A stretch of 64,000 nucleotides of DNA from Roseimaritima sediminicola. Its GTDB lineage: Bacteria; Planctomycetota; Planctomycetia; Pirellulales; Pirellulaceae. The position numbers and the translations under genes are program-made. The stretch lies in contig NZ_WIAD01000027.1 of NCBI RefSeq assembly GCF_009618275.1, positions 1 through 64,000 of the forward strand, given 5' to 3'. Below, piece after piece: positions 51,983 through 60,092 of the stretch. Within the stretch, counting starts at the first letter, position 1. Each line of letters opens with the position of its first letter. A model generated the notes under the pieces. It ran no database searches. It was not told the origin of the DNA and worked only from the letters and a program-made list of their open reading frames with translations.

Positions 51983-53262
51983 TTGCTCAACCACCCGGGG
52001 ACCGGTCCCCCAGCCGCATCGGCCCCAGCCGGTTGCCAAGTAGCCAGCAATGGCTGCACCTGCTGGCCACGCTGTCGGTTGTTTGGGTCGCGGGCGGAGC
52101 GGCTTGCTATCGTCAGCAACGCGTCGCTGATTTCGCGGCGCCCCCGGTGGTCTTCGAATCGGTGCCGACGCTGGAGGAATTGGCGGCAGTGGTCAATCGC
52201 ACCGACGCCATTGAAAAACTGCAAAGCAATTCGGCCACCGTCACCGCGCCGAGCATGTCCGACAAAGGACTGAGCACCACGCTGGTCCTGCACCGTGACA
52301 AACGTTTCCGAATGCGCGGCAAGATCCCGCCCCTGCCCGTCACGATTTTGGACCTCGGCAGCAACGAGGACGTGTTCTGGTTTCAAGTGCCCGAAGGGAT
52401 GCGGCAAACGCTGTACTACGCCCATCACGAGCAATACGCCCGGCAGTCGCAGCGGATGATCCTGCCGGTGGATCCGACCTGGTTGATCAGCGCCTTGGGG
52501 CTGGTGCATCTGGATCCGGCCGGCGTCATCGAAGGACCGACGCGGCGTCCCGATGGCCAGCTGGAAGTCCGCAGCCGGTTGGCGATGCCCGACGGAGATT
52601 ACCGCCGCGTCTGCGTCGTCAATGACCAGACCGGTGTCGTCACCGAACAATACCTGTACGGTCCGGACAACGAATTGGTCGCCCGCGCCCAGGCCTCGCA
52701 GCACCGCTACTACGAAGCCCAGCAGTGCTCGCTGCCGCATCGGGTCGAGATCCATCTGCAACCCGCCGGCGGCCCGCCGCTGGCGTTGGAAATGGAAATC
52801 GGTCAGTACACGATCAATGAAATCCTTTCGGGCGATCCCGACCTGTTCAAAATGCCTCAGAACGCGCCGGAACAGATCGACCTGACGCGTCTGAGCAACC
52901 TGGCGCAGCTCGGTATGGGACACGGCGGGGCCGCCGGACCGGTGGCCGGACCCGTGCCGCCACCGACCCGCGCCGGCCCCCCGCCGCCACGCAGCACACC
53001 CCTGTCGCCACGCAGCACACCCCTGTCGCCACGCAGCTCACCCCTGTCGCCGGCGACGGAGCCATACGGTGCTGCGGCACCGGGCCAATCCCGCGCTGCC
53101 GCACCGCTTGAGACGCCGCTGGCCAACTGGCCGACCCGCGAGGAGGTGCAGACCATCCTCCAGATGCCACCGGTCGAGGGCCCCGCGGCCCGCACCGCCG
53201 ACCAAGGCTATGCCCCGGCGGCCAGCTACCGGCCGGCCCTCCGCGGAACCCAGCTTCGCTGA
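51979..53262 (+). CDS. Exported lipoprotein-carrier-like (LolA-type fold) protein
   Basis: The 427-residue protein has an N-terminal hydrophobic stretch (WLHLLATLSVVWVAGGAACY) ending in a Cys, perhaps a lipoprotein site, though the lipobox is weak. The body (LQSNSATVTAPSMSDKGLST, LVLHRDKRFRMRGKIP, VFWFQVPEGMRQTLYYAHHE, YRRVCVVNDQTGVVTEQYLY) looks like the LolA/LolB half-barrel used for lipoprotein sorting or lipid carriage; I rate this as a fold guess only. The C-terminal 110 residues are Pro/Ser/Arg-rich with an 18-bp repeat (CTGTCGCCACGCAGCACA) at about 52995-53050. It is translationally coupled to the upstream gene. Confidence 0.65.
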   Translation: MIAQPPGDRSPSRIGPSRLPSSQQWLHLLATLSVVWVAGGAACYRQQRVADFAAPPVVFESVPTLEELAAVVNRTDAIEKLQSNSATVTAPSMSDKGLSTTLVLHRDKRFRMRGKIPPLPVTILDLGSNEDVFWFQVPEGMRQTLYYAHHEQYARQSQRMILPVDPTWLISALGLVHLDPAGVIEGPTRRPDGQLEVRSRLAMPDGDYRRVCVVNDQTGVVTEQYLYGPDNELVARAQASQHRYYEAQQCSLPHRVEIHLQPAGGPPLALEMEIGQYTINEILSGDPDLFKMPQNAPEQIDLTRLSNLAQLGMGHGGAAGPVAGPVPPPTRAGPPPPRSTPLSPRSTPLSPRSSPLSPATEPYGAAAPGQSRAAAPLETPLANWPTREEVQTILQMPPVEGPAARTADQGYAPAASYRPALRGTQLR

Positions 53263-53274
53263 AGCGGCGTTTCC

Positions 53275-53392
53275 GGGACGAGTGCGGTTGTCCCAGCCGT
53301 GAGTTGCCTTTCGCTCCGCCGTAGCTGAAGGTCGCCAGACCAGGGACCTTTCGCCGCCGCGATCCGATCTCTGGCGAGGTCAGCTGTCCTGG
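53275..53392. repeat. Hairpin remnant plus GTAGCTGA...CGCCAGA element
   Basis: A decayed TCC-loop hairpin, CGGTTG-TCC-CAGCCG (about 53284-53298), is followed by a copy of the inverted element: GTAGCTGAAGGTCGCCAGACC (53322) facing CTCTGGCGAGGTCAGCTGTCC (about 53370-53390). Both lie between the stop codons of convergent genes. Confidence 0.75.
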
Positions 53393-53422
53393 AATGGAAC
53401 CTGGCCGCAGCCCGCTGCCCAC

Positions 53423-53980
53423 CTACGCAGGGCCGCGATCCCGCAGCTTGGCCCGAGCTCGGCTGAGCAACGGACCGACGCTGTTCTCGGGCAGTCCGGC
53501 CGCGGCGCTGATCTCGCTGTAGGATTTGCCTTCCAGATGGAACATGCGAACCACGTGGGCTTCTTTGGGATCCAAACGAGCCATCATCTGTTGGACCTGT
53601 TCCTGGTCGGCGATGCGGTCTTCGTGAACCGACTCCACGGTCGCGTCGGCCGGTTCCGCGCCGGCGATCAATTGAAACCCGGCGGCCATCATCCGGCGGA
53701 CCACAATGCGGCGAGCGATCACGGCCAGGTAGGTCGCCAGGGAACAATTGCGGCGAAAGCGGCGGAGGATGGCGAAATGATCGTCGACCAGGGCCAGGAA
53801 GACGTCGGCCACCAAATCGTCTCGCTGTTCCGCTGACAACTGTATTTGCCGGCTGTGCGCGGTATGATTGACGACGTGGACCACCAACCCCAGAAAGCGG
53901 TCCACGAAGTTCTCCCAGGCCCGAGGCGTTTGCTGCAGGCACTGATCCAGTAAACGGCGATCCACTTCGGACAGGGACAC
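53423..53980 (-). CDS. RNA polymerase sigma-70 family factor (ECF-like)
   Basis: The 185-residue protein has region 2 text (AWENFVDRFLGLVVHVVNHT, DLVADVFLALVDDHFAILRR, SLATYLAVIARRIVVRRMM) and region 4 text (LDPKEAHVVRMFHLEGKSYS, EISAAAGLPENSVGPLLSRA). The start shown is ATG 53980. Region 2 departs from the usual ECF pattern (longer loop, HSRQIQL), as in planctomycete-specific sigma groups. No anti-sigma factor lies nearby. A short inverted repeat, GCGGTACC/GGTACCGC (about 54002 and 54066), lies upstream and could be an operator or self-regulated promoter. The target genes are unknown. Confidence 0.88.
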   Translation of the reverse strand: MSLSEVDRRLLDQCLQQTPRAWENFVDRFLGLVVHVVNHTAHSRQIQLSAEQRDDLVADVFLALVDDHFAILRRFRRNCSLATYLAVIARRIVVRRMMAAGFQLIAGAEPADATVESVHEDRIADQEQVQQMMARLDPKEAHVVRMFHLEGKSYSEISAAAGLPENSVGPLLSRARAKLRDRGPA

Positions 53981-54297
53981 GTGGTGATACTTGGGGTAGA
54001 GCGGTACCGAACAAAAACCAGGCGGAAAAGCAACTCGGGCGGTAAAACAACGCCTTATAGCATGTTAGGTACCGCACCGGACGGTCGCAAGTTTTTGCAC
54101 TGAATTCGCTAGGTCGCCCACGTTGACACCCCGCCCGGCGGGTCCTAGGATGCCGCGCGGGGCTTGATCGCGATGGATAGTCGTTAAGCTTTCGGTGCTG
54201 GGCTGCCGAAAGAACAAGAGCGGCGATCCCAAGAAGCGGTTTTCTCCCTTTTTGGGTTAGCGTTTTTCACAGTTTTGCAGCGGAAAGGTTAAAGACG
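53981..54297. other. fdxA leader and divergent control region
   Basis: The region has the fdxA promoter at 54123-54151. Its transcript leader of about 140 bases contains a perfect hairpin, CTTTCGG-TGCTGGGCTG-CCGAAAG (54189-54212). Confidence 0.55.
54123..54151 (+). promoter_or_regulatory. Sigma-70-type promoter of fdxA
   Basis: TTGACA at 54123-54128, a 17-bp spacer, then TAGGAT at 54146-54151: a consensus -35, optimal spacing and a -10 differing by two bases. This is the best promoter match I found in the window. It lies about 145 bp upstream of the fdxA ATG on the same strand. Confidence 0.75.
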
Positions 54298-54576
54298 ATG
54301 ACGCACGTGGTGACGCAACCATGTTTCGGGTGCAAATACACCGATTGTGTAGTGGTTTGCCCGGTAGAGTGTTTCTACGAGGGCGAAAAAATGCTGTACA
54401 TCCACCCCGAAGAATGTATCGACTGTGAAGCGTGTGTGCCGGAATGCCCGGTCGAGGCGATCTTCCACGAAGACAACGTGCCCGACGAGTGGCAAGAGTA
54501 CATCGGCATGAACGCCGAGAAGAGCGAAGAGTGTGAAGTGATCACCGAAAAGAAAGAGCCGCTGGCCGACGACTGA
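54298..54576 (+). CDS. fdxA: 7Fe ferredoxin FdxA
   Basis: The 92-residue electron carrier has the FdxA arrangement: CFGCKYTDCVVVCPVECF at the N-terminus (ligands for a 3Fe-4S cluster plus one 4Fe-4S ligand) and ECIDCEACVPECPVEAIF for the 4Fe-4S cluster. The length is slightly below the usual 107. The C-terminus is short and acidic-basic (EKKEPLADD). A purine-rich ribosome site (GGAAAGG) lies before ATG 54298. It has its own promoter and a perfect terminator, so it is a monocistronic, highly expressed gene. Partners may include desaturases, but none is adjacent. Confidence 0.95.
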   Translation: MTHVVTQPCFGCKYTDCVVVCPVECFYEGEKMLYIHPEECIDCEACVPECPVEAIFHEDNVPDEWQEYIGMNAEKSEECEVITEKKEPLADD

Positions 54577-54631
54577 GCCCGCCGGTCCTTCCGCCCGCTC
54601 TGTCAACAGACGCTTCGTCGAAAACACACGC

Positions 54632-54661
54632 AAGCTCGCCGCAATCGCGGCGAGCTTTTTT
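54632..54661 (+). terminator. Rho-independent terminator of fdxA
   Basis: AAGCTCGCCGC pairs with GCGGCGAGCTT around the loop AATC, followed by a T run. It lies 55 bp after the stop codon. A classical strong terminator. Confidence 0.94.
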
Positions 54662-54713
54662 CATGCGCCGCCCCGTAGCGCCGCCCGCCGTCGTGGGGCT
54701 ATCAAATGCAGTG

Positions 54714-54785
54714 TTTTCTCCCCTCTCCCCCGCGGCGCCGCGAGCGTCAGCGAGTGAAGCAGTGGTGGGAGAGGGGAGAAATCTT
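54714..54785. repeat. Palindromic TTTCTCCCCTCTCC element
   Basis: TTTCTCCCCTCTCCC at 54716-54730 faces GGGAGAGGGGAGAAA at about 54768-54782, with GC-rich text (CGCGGCGCCGCGAGCGTCAG) between. The arms could form a 15-bp stem. A shorter palindrome of the same flavour lies inside the element at 11424-11554. It is between the fdxA terminator and the HNH gene's stop codon. Confidence 0.75.
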
Positions 54786-54824
54786 TTCCTTTCGTACCTA
54801 GATCCCGCTCAAGCCACGCGGCGC

Positions 54825-55430
54825 TCAGCTGGCCGCTGGCAGGAAGGTCTTCCAGCAGGCGTAGCGGGGGTCCTGGGCGGCTTGGGTCAGCTGGGGGTTG
54901 TGTCGCGGTCGCTTCGGCGTGCTCAGCAATTTCATCTTGGCTTGCTGCGGCGTGCGGCCGCCTTTGCGGCTGTTGCACCGCAAGCAGCAGCAGACGATGT
55001 TTTCCCAGTTGGTCGGACCGCCGAGGGAGCGTGGCACGACGTGGTCCAGGCTCAGCTGGCTGGTCGGTTTGCTCTGGCCGCAGTACTGGCAGTGGTGCTT
55101 GTCGCGGGCGAACAGGTTTTTGCGGTTGAAACGCACGGACGCGACGGGGACTTTGTCAAAGCGGGTCAGCCGCACGATCCGCGGCACCTGCAGCTCGAAA
55201 CCCACGGCCTGGATGTAGTCTTCGCCGGGCTGCTTTTCGACCGCCGTCAATCGGCTCAGCTCGCACCAGGAGTCGAAGTCGTAGCTGACGTACTGATCCG
55301 ATTCCAAGGTGATCACTTCGGCGCAGTCACGATACAGCACCGTCAGGGCTCGACGCACATTGACGACCCGCGTCGCCATGTAGAAGCGATTCAAGACCAG
55401 CACGTTACTTTCCAGAGCACTCGCGGACAT
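54825..55430 (-). CDS. HNH endonuclease
   Basis: The 201-residue protein has a central HNH/McrA-like fold: zinc-knuckle CQYCG at about residue 114, catalytic text LSLDHVVPRSLGGPTNWENI, and CLRCNSRKGGRTP. It starts MSASALESNVLVLNRFYMAT, a region shared by a widespread bacterial HNH family (YpbD-like). It is long for an HNH protein and ends in a short helical tail. No toxin or restriction partner is present, so it is likely a chromosomal HNH nuclease of unknown DNA target rather than part of a restriction system. Confidence 0.9.
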   Translation of the reverse strand: MSASALESNVLVLNRFYMATRVVNVRRALTVLYRDCAEVITLESDQYVSYDFDSWCELSRLTAVEKQPGEDYIQAVGFELQVPRIVRLTRFDKVPVASVRFNRKNLFARDKHHCQYCGQSKPTSQLSLDHVVPRSLGGPTNWENIVCCCLRCNSRKGGRTPQQAKMKLLSTPKRPRHNPQLTQAAQDPRYACWKTFLPAAS

Positions 55431-55611
55431 AGACGTCCTCCATGGCGGTGGTGTCGATCGTGTCCAATCGATTCTAATCTGCCGGCAATGGGCAAAACAA
55501 CTGCGACCAGGTTTCTCGGGGGCGGGAAACCACTAAGCTGAATGGGATCGGTTCGGCGGTCGCGGATCGCTTCTGAGACACATCCTTTGCGGTTTGAGGT
55601 TCACGGCGGCT

Positions 55612-56157
55612 GTGGCGACTAGTTTAGAAATTGTATGGGCCATCGTCCTGTTCGTGGTCTGCGCTGCGGCCTGGGCGTTGAACTTGATCGCCCTGCCGGG
55701 CAACTGGATTGCGGTCGTCGCGGTGGCTTTGTACGCCTGGCTGGGCCCTGCCGAGGGCCGCGTGGCGATCGGTTGGCCGGTGGCCGCGGCCGCGTTTGGG
55801 TTTGCGGCCGTGGGGGAAGCCCTGGAGTTTTTGGCCGCCGCGCTCGGGGCCCAACGGGCCGGGGCCAGCCGGCGGACGACCTTGTACGCCCTGGTGGGAT
55901 CGATGGTGGGGGCCGTTCTGGGCGCAGTCTTCGGCTTGCCCATCCCCGTTGTCGGTCCGATCATCGCCGCCCTGTTGTTCGGTGCTCTCGGAGCCATGGG
56001 CGGGGCGCTGTACGCCGAGTGGACCGACGGCCGGAGCTGGCAGGAAAGTTGGCCGGTGGCTCACGCCGCGTTCTGGGGCCGGTTGCTGGGGACGGCCGGC
56101 AAGATCGCCGCCGGGCTGCTCGTCATCCTGCTCGTCCTGTTGGCCCTTGTTTTCTGA
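55612..56157 (+). CDS. DUF456 membrane protein
   Basis: GTG 55612 gives 181 residues; TTG 55594 in the same frame is an alternative. Four to five hydrophobic segments are present, with the family's Gly/Ala-rich glycine-zipper text: ALPGNWIAVVAVALYAWLGP, ALVGSMVGAVLGAVFGLPIP and VVGPIIAALLFGALGAMGGA. Members are small inner-membrane proteins of unknown role, widespread in planctomycetes. There is no operon partner beyond the next small gene, which starts 133 bp downstream on the same strand. Confidence 0.85.
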   Translation: MATSLEIVWAIVLFVVCAAAWALNLIALPGNWIAVVAVALYAWLGPAEGRVAIGWPVAAAAFGFAAVGEALEFLAAALGAQRAGASRRTTLYALVGSMVGAVLGAVFGLPIPVVGPIIAALLFGALGAMGGALYAEWTDGRSWQESWPVAHAAFWGRLLGTAGKIAAGLLVILLVLLALVF

Positions 56158-56290
56158 ATTCTCTTGCAGTCGGTCGAGTCCAGCCGATACGATGAACGTG
56201 TCGCGAACAACGTTCTCCTTGGTCCTTCCGCTTGGGCTTTGCAACGAGCAAGCCGCGTTGTCGCTGAAAACTCGTTAGGACTGTACACGG

Positions 56291-56587
56291 ATGATCCATT
56301 ACACGTGCGACCGCTGCAAACGAGAATTCAATAGCCGACAAGAGATGCGATACGAAGTGTTGTTGGAGGTGCGTCAGGCCGTTCAGCCCGAGATCGAGTT
56401 CTCCGATGAGGACAGCGATCACCTGTTGGAGTTGCACGAGATCCTGGGCCAGATCAACGAACACACACCGCCCCAATGCGCGATGGTGCAGCAACACTTC
56501 GACCTCTGCCCGCACTGCTACAAACGTTTCATCGCCGATCCCCTGGGTCGAGACAGTAACCTCGCGCTGGGCTTCAGTTACAACTGA
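56291..56587 (+). CDS. Small zinc-ribbon protein, conserved
   Basis: The 98-residue protein has one zinc-ribbon split between both ends: YTCDRCKREFNSRQEMRYEV and DLCPHCYKRFIADPLGR, giving C-x2-C twice. The middle is an acidic helix (SDEDSDHLLELHEILGQINE). Similar small ribbons are frequent in planctomycetes, with no known function. No signal or membrane span. The gene is followed by seven hairpin units. ATG 56291 has no strong ribosome site. Confidence 0.78.
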   Translation: MIHYTCDRCKREFNSRQEMRYEVLLEVRQAVQPEIEFSDEDSDHLLELHEILGQINEHTPPQCAMVQQHFDLCPHCYKRFIADPLGRDSNLALGFSYN

Positions 56588-56607
56588 ACCGGCTCGCCAA
56601 GTGCCGC

Positions 56608-56850
56608 CTTTCGCTCCGCGAAGCAGTGTCGCCTTTCGCTCCGCGAAAGCAGTGTCGCCTTTCGCTCCGCGAAAGTAGTGCCGCCTTTCGCTCTGCGAAA
56701 GTAGTGTCGCCTTTCGCTCTGCGAAAGTAGTGTCGCCTTTCGCTCTGCGAAAGTAGTGTCGCCTTTCGCTCCGCGAAAGTAGTGGGTAGTAATCCTGAGC
56801 AACTTTCGCGGAGCGAAAGGCGACTCTGGGCAACTTTCGCGGAGCGAAAG
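56608..56850. repeat. CTTTCGC-TCY-GCGAAAG hairpin array with two inverted units
   Basis: Seven direct units of about 26 bp (cores at about 56608, 56632, 56659, 56684, 56711, 56738 and 56763). Each is CTTTCGC-loop-GCGAAAG with loop TCC or, in three units, TCT. A spacer (56780-56800) is followed by two inverted units (about 56803 and 56834, loop GGA). The direct units follow a plus-strand gene and the inverted units a minus-strand gene, so all read TCC or TCT in the sense direction. Confidence 0.92.
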
Positions 56851-56860
56851 GCGACTCTGC

Positions 56861-58087
56861 TCACTGGCTGGCCAGGGCTTGTTGGTCCACCGCCGGGTCG
56901 GCGGCGATGGTCGACGCTTCGAGAAACGCCTTGCGAGCATCTTGGTAGTCGAGAATCGCGATTCGAACCTGCATCGGCAAACGGCGGATATTGCGATCCA
57001 GGTGCGGATCCACGGTGCCCCGCATCACCTGATACAACCAGTCCTCGCGAAGCGGTTCGTTGCCCAGGTCCAAAGCACTGGCCATCTGACGCAGCAGGTT
57101 CGAAGCTCCGGAGCGGGTTTCCGCGCGGTGGCGAGCGGCCACCGAACGCAGATCGGTTTCCCGTTCGATCAATTGCATCGCCGCCTGCCGGACCGCGGGT
57201 GCCGCATCCACAAACGTGGCCACGACGAAGTGAGCCCGCCCCACGCAGCGGTTCTCGGAATCCAAGCCGGCAAAGGTTTTCTTGTTGGTGTTGGCTTCGA
57301 TGCGAACATCCAGCAACCCGCTCTGCCAATCCTGCGGCACCGAAAGGACGACCTCAAACTGCTTGTCGCCCTCCAGGACCTGCAGGGCGGTGGAGCGAAG
57401 TTTGAAGTACACGCCGCGGCCCCGCCCCAACGTGCCGCTGGCCGCGACCACTTCCAAGGGCGCCACTCGGCGAAACTTGACCGTCTCCAAATCTTTCTTG
57501 GCGACATCCCCGGCCAGCGTGCCCTCGATCATCTTGCCGTAGCCGCCGTCGACGGTGAAACCCAAGTGCTTGTTCCGCTCGGCGGTCTTGGCGATCTCCA
57601 GATTGCCCTCATAAGGGCTGGCCAGTTCGGTGCGGGGGGCATAGTCGACGACACTGATCGTGCTGTCCATCGCGTACACCTGGATCATCACCTGGTCGAT
57701 CCGCGGAGGCTCCGGTGCATCGACCAGTGCCGACAATCGCAGAGGGATCCGAACCAGCCGCTGGCCCGGCAGCGGACGAGCGTTCGCACCGGAGTTCTGC
57801 TCGGAGCCCGCGTCGTCGCGCGAGTCGCTCACGTTCTCAGCGACGGCCAGCGACGGCAGGTCGAAGCGGATCGCGTTGCCGGCCCAAGCCACCGGCGTCG
57901 CAATCGCCAACAGAAAGCAGGTCGCCATTGCCGTCGAGCATCGCAGCGCCAACGCGCTGGGTAATTGCGCCACCGGGTTTGGTAACCCTAACGTCGCGTT
58001 GGTGGGGGCGGCACCCCAACGAGCCGCGGCTTCCGTCGGAACCGTGGGCGAAGTGGGGGACGGCAGTGCGCAGGAACGCAAAAGCAT
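56861..58087 (-). CDS. Exported hypothetical protein, planctomycete type
   Basis: ATG 58087 is fixed by an excellent ribosome site (AAGGAG). The 408 residues begin with a long (about 50) unusual leader before the hydrophobic stretch (MATCFLLAIATPVAWAGNAI), so a signal peptide with an extended n-region is inferred. The mature protein looks beta-rich with phrases common in planctomycete exported proteins: RLVRIPLRLSALVDAPEPPR, FEVVLSVPQDWQSGLLDVRI, and a helical end (MQVRIAILDYQDARKAFLEA). No catalytic motif. It converges on the zinc-ribbon gene across the hairpin array. Confidence 0.7.
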   Translation of the reverse strand: MLLRSCALPSPTSPTVPTEAAARWGAAPTNATLGLPNPVAQLPSALALRCSTAMATCFLLAIATPVAWAGNAIRFDLPSLAVAENVSDSRDDAGSEQNSGANARPLPGQRLVRIPLRLSALVDAPEPPRIDQVMIQVYAMDSTISVVDYAPRTELASPYEGNLEIAKTAERNKHLGFTVDGGYGKMIEGTLAGDVAKKDLETVKFRRVAPLEVVAASGTLGRGRGVYFKLRSTALQVLEGDKQFEVVLSVPQDWQSGLLDVRIEANTNKKTFAGLDSENRCVGRAHFVVATFVDAAPAVRQAAMQLIERETDLRSVAARHRAETRSGASNLLRQMASALDLGNEPLREDWLYQVMRGTVDPHLDRNIRRLPMQVRIAILDYQDARKAFLEASTIAADPAVDQQALASQ

Positions 58088-58599
58088 GGGGTTCTCCTTT
58101 CCTCGGGCGATGGATCTCCTTTTCAGACCGCGTCATGCAGTGGCAAATCGCGCGCCAAGAAAACGTCGCGATTCCGATTCTTCCGTCCCGGAAGGGCCGC
58201 CGGCGACCGATTGGCCAGGGGGCATTCTGCATCCTGGCGTTGCCGGCGGCAGAGACATCCTAGGGCGGGCCGGCCGCCAGGCAACACCGCCTGTCGCGCT
58301 CGGTCGGCGCGGCACCCGCTCCGCTCGGGCTGCTTCCGGTGAGGTTTCGGAATCGCTGAAATCACCGTTAACTGCAGGGTTTTCGTGGTGCTTCGGCCGC
58401 CGCTCTGCCGCATCGCGGGCGGTGCCGTGCCGGTGCGGTCGGCGTCCTATCCACACCACGTGGACACTCCGCCGACGCGGCTGCGACGGCCAGCGGGCGG
58501 ATTGCTCGCAGCGTCTCCGCTTGCTCAATCGCCGCAAACCCTGAACAATCGGGGCCCGAAAGTGCGCTTTCCTTTCCATCACAGCAAACAGTACCGAAT
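58088..58599. other. Divergent intergenic region upstream of ftsY
   Basis: About 510 bp with no supported gene. Open frames exist on both strands but read as low-complexity Arg/Pro text without a start context. The region should contain promoters for the exported protein and ftsY; I see no firm boxes. Confidence 0.5.
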
Positions 58600-59592
58600 A
58601 TGGCCTTTTGGCGATCCAAGAAAGACGACGCGGCTTCCACCAGTTCCAGCGAAGGTTCGACGACCGAGGGCGAGCAAACCGGGGTCCTGGGGCGGTTCCG
58701 ACAGGGGCTGAAGAAGACCCGGCAGGTGTTGGGCACCGACATCCGCGACCTGTTCAAAGACGAAGGTCGGTTGGTCGACGAGCAGTTTCTGAAGGACCTG
58801 TTCGCCCGCCTGGTGCGGACCGATATGGGTGCCGGGCCAGCGGCCAAGATCCGCGACGACATCGGCAAACGCTTTCGCGCCCGCCGCGTCGAGTTCGATG
58901 AGATCCTCGATGCGATCCGTCAGCAGATCCGCGAGATGCTGCAGCAGGAACGGGCCGATCTGAAGTGGGCCGAATCGGGGCCCACGGTGATCATGGTCGT
59001 AGGCGTCAACGGCAGCGGCAAAACCACCTCGATCGGCAAACTGGCAAATTTCCTTCACAAGGAAGGGCACAAGGTGGTGCTGGGAGCCGGCGATACGTTT
59101 CGGGCCGCGGCGGTTGAACAATTGACGGTGTGGGCCGGACGGATCGGGTGCGAGATCGTCACCGGCAAGCCGCAAGCCGATCCGGCGAGCGTGGCGTTTC
59201 AAACGGTCGAGAAAGCCGTCGAGAGCGGTGCCGATGTAGCGATCATCGATACCGCGGGCCGTTTGCAGACCCAGACGCATCTGATGAGCCAATTGGAAAA
59301 GATTCGGCGGGTGGCCGGCAAACGCTGTGAAGGCGCCCCTCATGAAACGCTGTTGGTCTTGGACGCCACGGCCGGTCAGAACGCGATCAGCCAAGCCCGA
59401 GGGTTCAGCGAGGCCGCCGAATGTACCGGGATCGTCCTGGCCAAACTGGACGGTTCGGCCAAGGGCGGGGTCGTGATCCCGATCCTCGAACAATTCTCGT
59501 TGCCGGTGAAGTTCGTCGGACTGGGTGAGGGGATCGACGATCTGGCCCGCTTCGATACCGACGCCTTCACCGACGCTTTGTTCACCGAGTAG
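58600..59592 (+). CDS. ftsY: Signal recognition particle receptor FtsY
   Basis: The 330-residue SRP-GTPase receives signal-recognition-particle-bound ribosomes at the membrane. N domain about 30-120; the G domain carries VNGSGKTTSIGKLA (G1), DTFRAAAVEQL (G2-like), IIDTAGRLQTQTHLM (G3), LAKLDGSAKGGVV (G4) and the closing GLGEGIDDLARFD. ATG 58600 (MAFWRSKKDD) gives only a short acidic A domain (about 25 residues), much shorter than in E. coli but common in other bacteria. It ends four bases from the stop of the convergent next gene. Confidence 0.97.
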   Translation: MAFWRSKKDDAASTSSSEGSTTEGEQTGVLGRFRQGLKKTRQVLGTDIRDLFKDEGRLVDEQFLKDLFARLVRTDMGAGPAAKIRDDIGKRFRARRVEFDEILDAIRQQIREMLQQERADLKWAESGPTVIMVVGVNGSGKTTSIGKLANFLHKEGHKVVLGAGDTFRAAAVEQLTVWAGRIGCEIVTGKPQADPASVAFQTVEKAVESGADVAIIDTAGRLQTQTHLMSQLEKIRRVAGKRCEGAPHETLLVLDATAGQNAISQARGFSEAAECTGIVLAKLDGSAKGGVVIPILEQFSLPVKFVGLGEGIDDLARFDTDAFTDALFTE

Positions 59593-59596
59593 CTCG

Positions 59597-59944
59597 TTAC
59601 AGCGAGCGGCTGACGTTGCCCCAGGACCACATCACCACCCAGGCCACCAGAGCGATCAGAGCACAGGTATAGATCGTCACGATCGTCGCCCAGAACCAAC
59701 GCTGCAGCCGGGTGAAGTTGGGGTTCAGCCACAACAGGTGCAGGCCCAGAAAACCGGTCACGCAGAACAGCGTCGCCAGGATCGCCACGCGACTGTGCAC
59801 GACCGCTTCGTACAGCCCGGGTTTGCTGCCAGCACGGGCCGCGGCATCTTCCGCCGGGGGCGCACTGTCACCGGCGGCAGGCCGCACCAGTTTGGCGCGG
59901 ACCGGCTGGAGGTCATTCGATTCGTCCGGGACCGGTTCCGTCAC
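59597..59944 (-). CDS. Small two-span membrane protein, unknown
   Basis: GTG 59944 with GAGG upstream gives 115 residues; TTG 59962 is an alternative. A charged N-terminal 45 residues is followed by two hydrophobic helices (ILATLFCVTGFLGLHLLWL and ATIVTIYTCALIALVAWVVM) separated by NPNFTRLQRWF. This is typical of short planctomycete membrane proteins of unknown role. It converges on ftsY with four bases between stops. Confidence 0.7.
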   Translation of the reverse strand: MTEPVPDESNDLQPVRAKLVRPAAGDSAPPAEDAAARAGSKPGLYEAVVHSRVAILATLFCVTGFLGLHLLWLNPNFTRLQRWFWATIVTIYTCALIALVAWVVMWSWGNVSRSL

Positions 59945-59970
59945 GCTCAGAAGCCTCGGCAAAGAGTCAT

Positions 59971-60087
59971 CTTTCGCTCCGCGAAAGTAGAGTGTCGCCT
60001 TTCGCTCCGCGAAAGTTAAAAACAGTATCGCCTTTTGCTCCGCGAAAGCAACGATCCGCAGACGGCAACTTTCGCGGAGCGAAAGGC
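59971..60087. repeat. CTTTCGC-TCC-GCGAAAG hairpin cluster
   Basis: Three direct units (about 59971, 59999 and 60034; the last has one mismatch, TTTTGC) and one inverted unit (about 60070, loop GGA). The inverted unit ends a few bases before the aldo/keto reductase stop codon, in TCC sense orientation for that gene. This is the same family as at 56608-56850. Confidence 0.88.
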
Positions 60088-60092
60088 GACAC

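Noticed and set aside
54825-55430. HNH gene as a restriction or anti-phage system
   Set aside because: No methylase, specificity or other defence gene is adjacent; the neighbours are housekeeping genes.
57660-58544. 294-residue open frame opposite the exported protein at 56.9-58.1 kb
   Set aside because: It is antisense to a gene with a strong ribosome site, and it reads as Arg/Ala/Pro-rich text.
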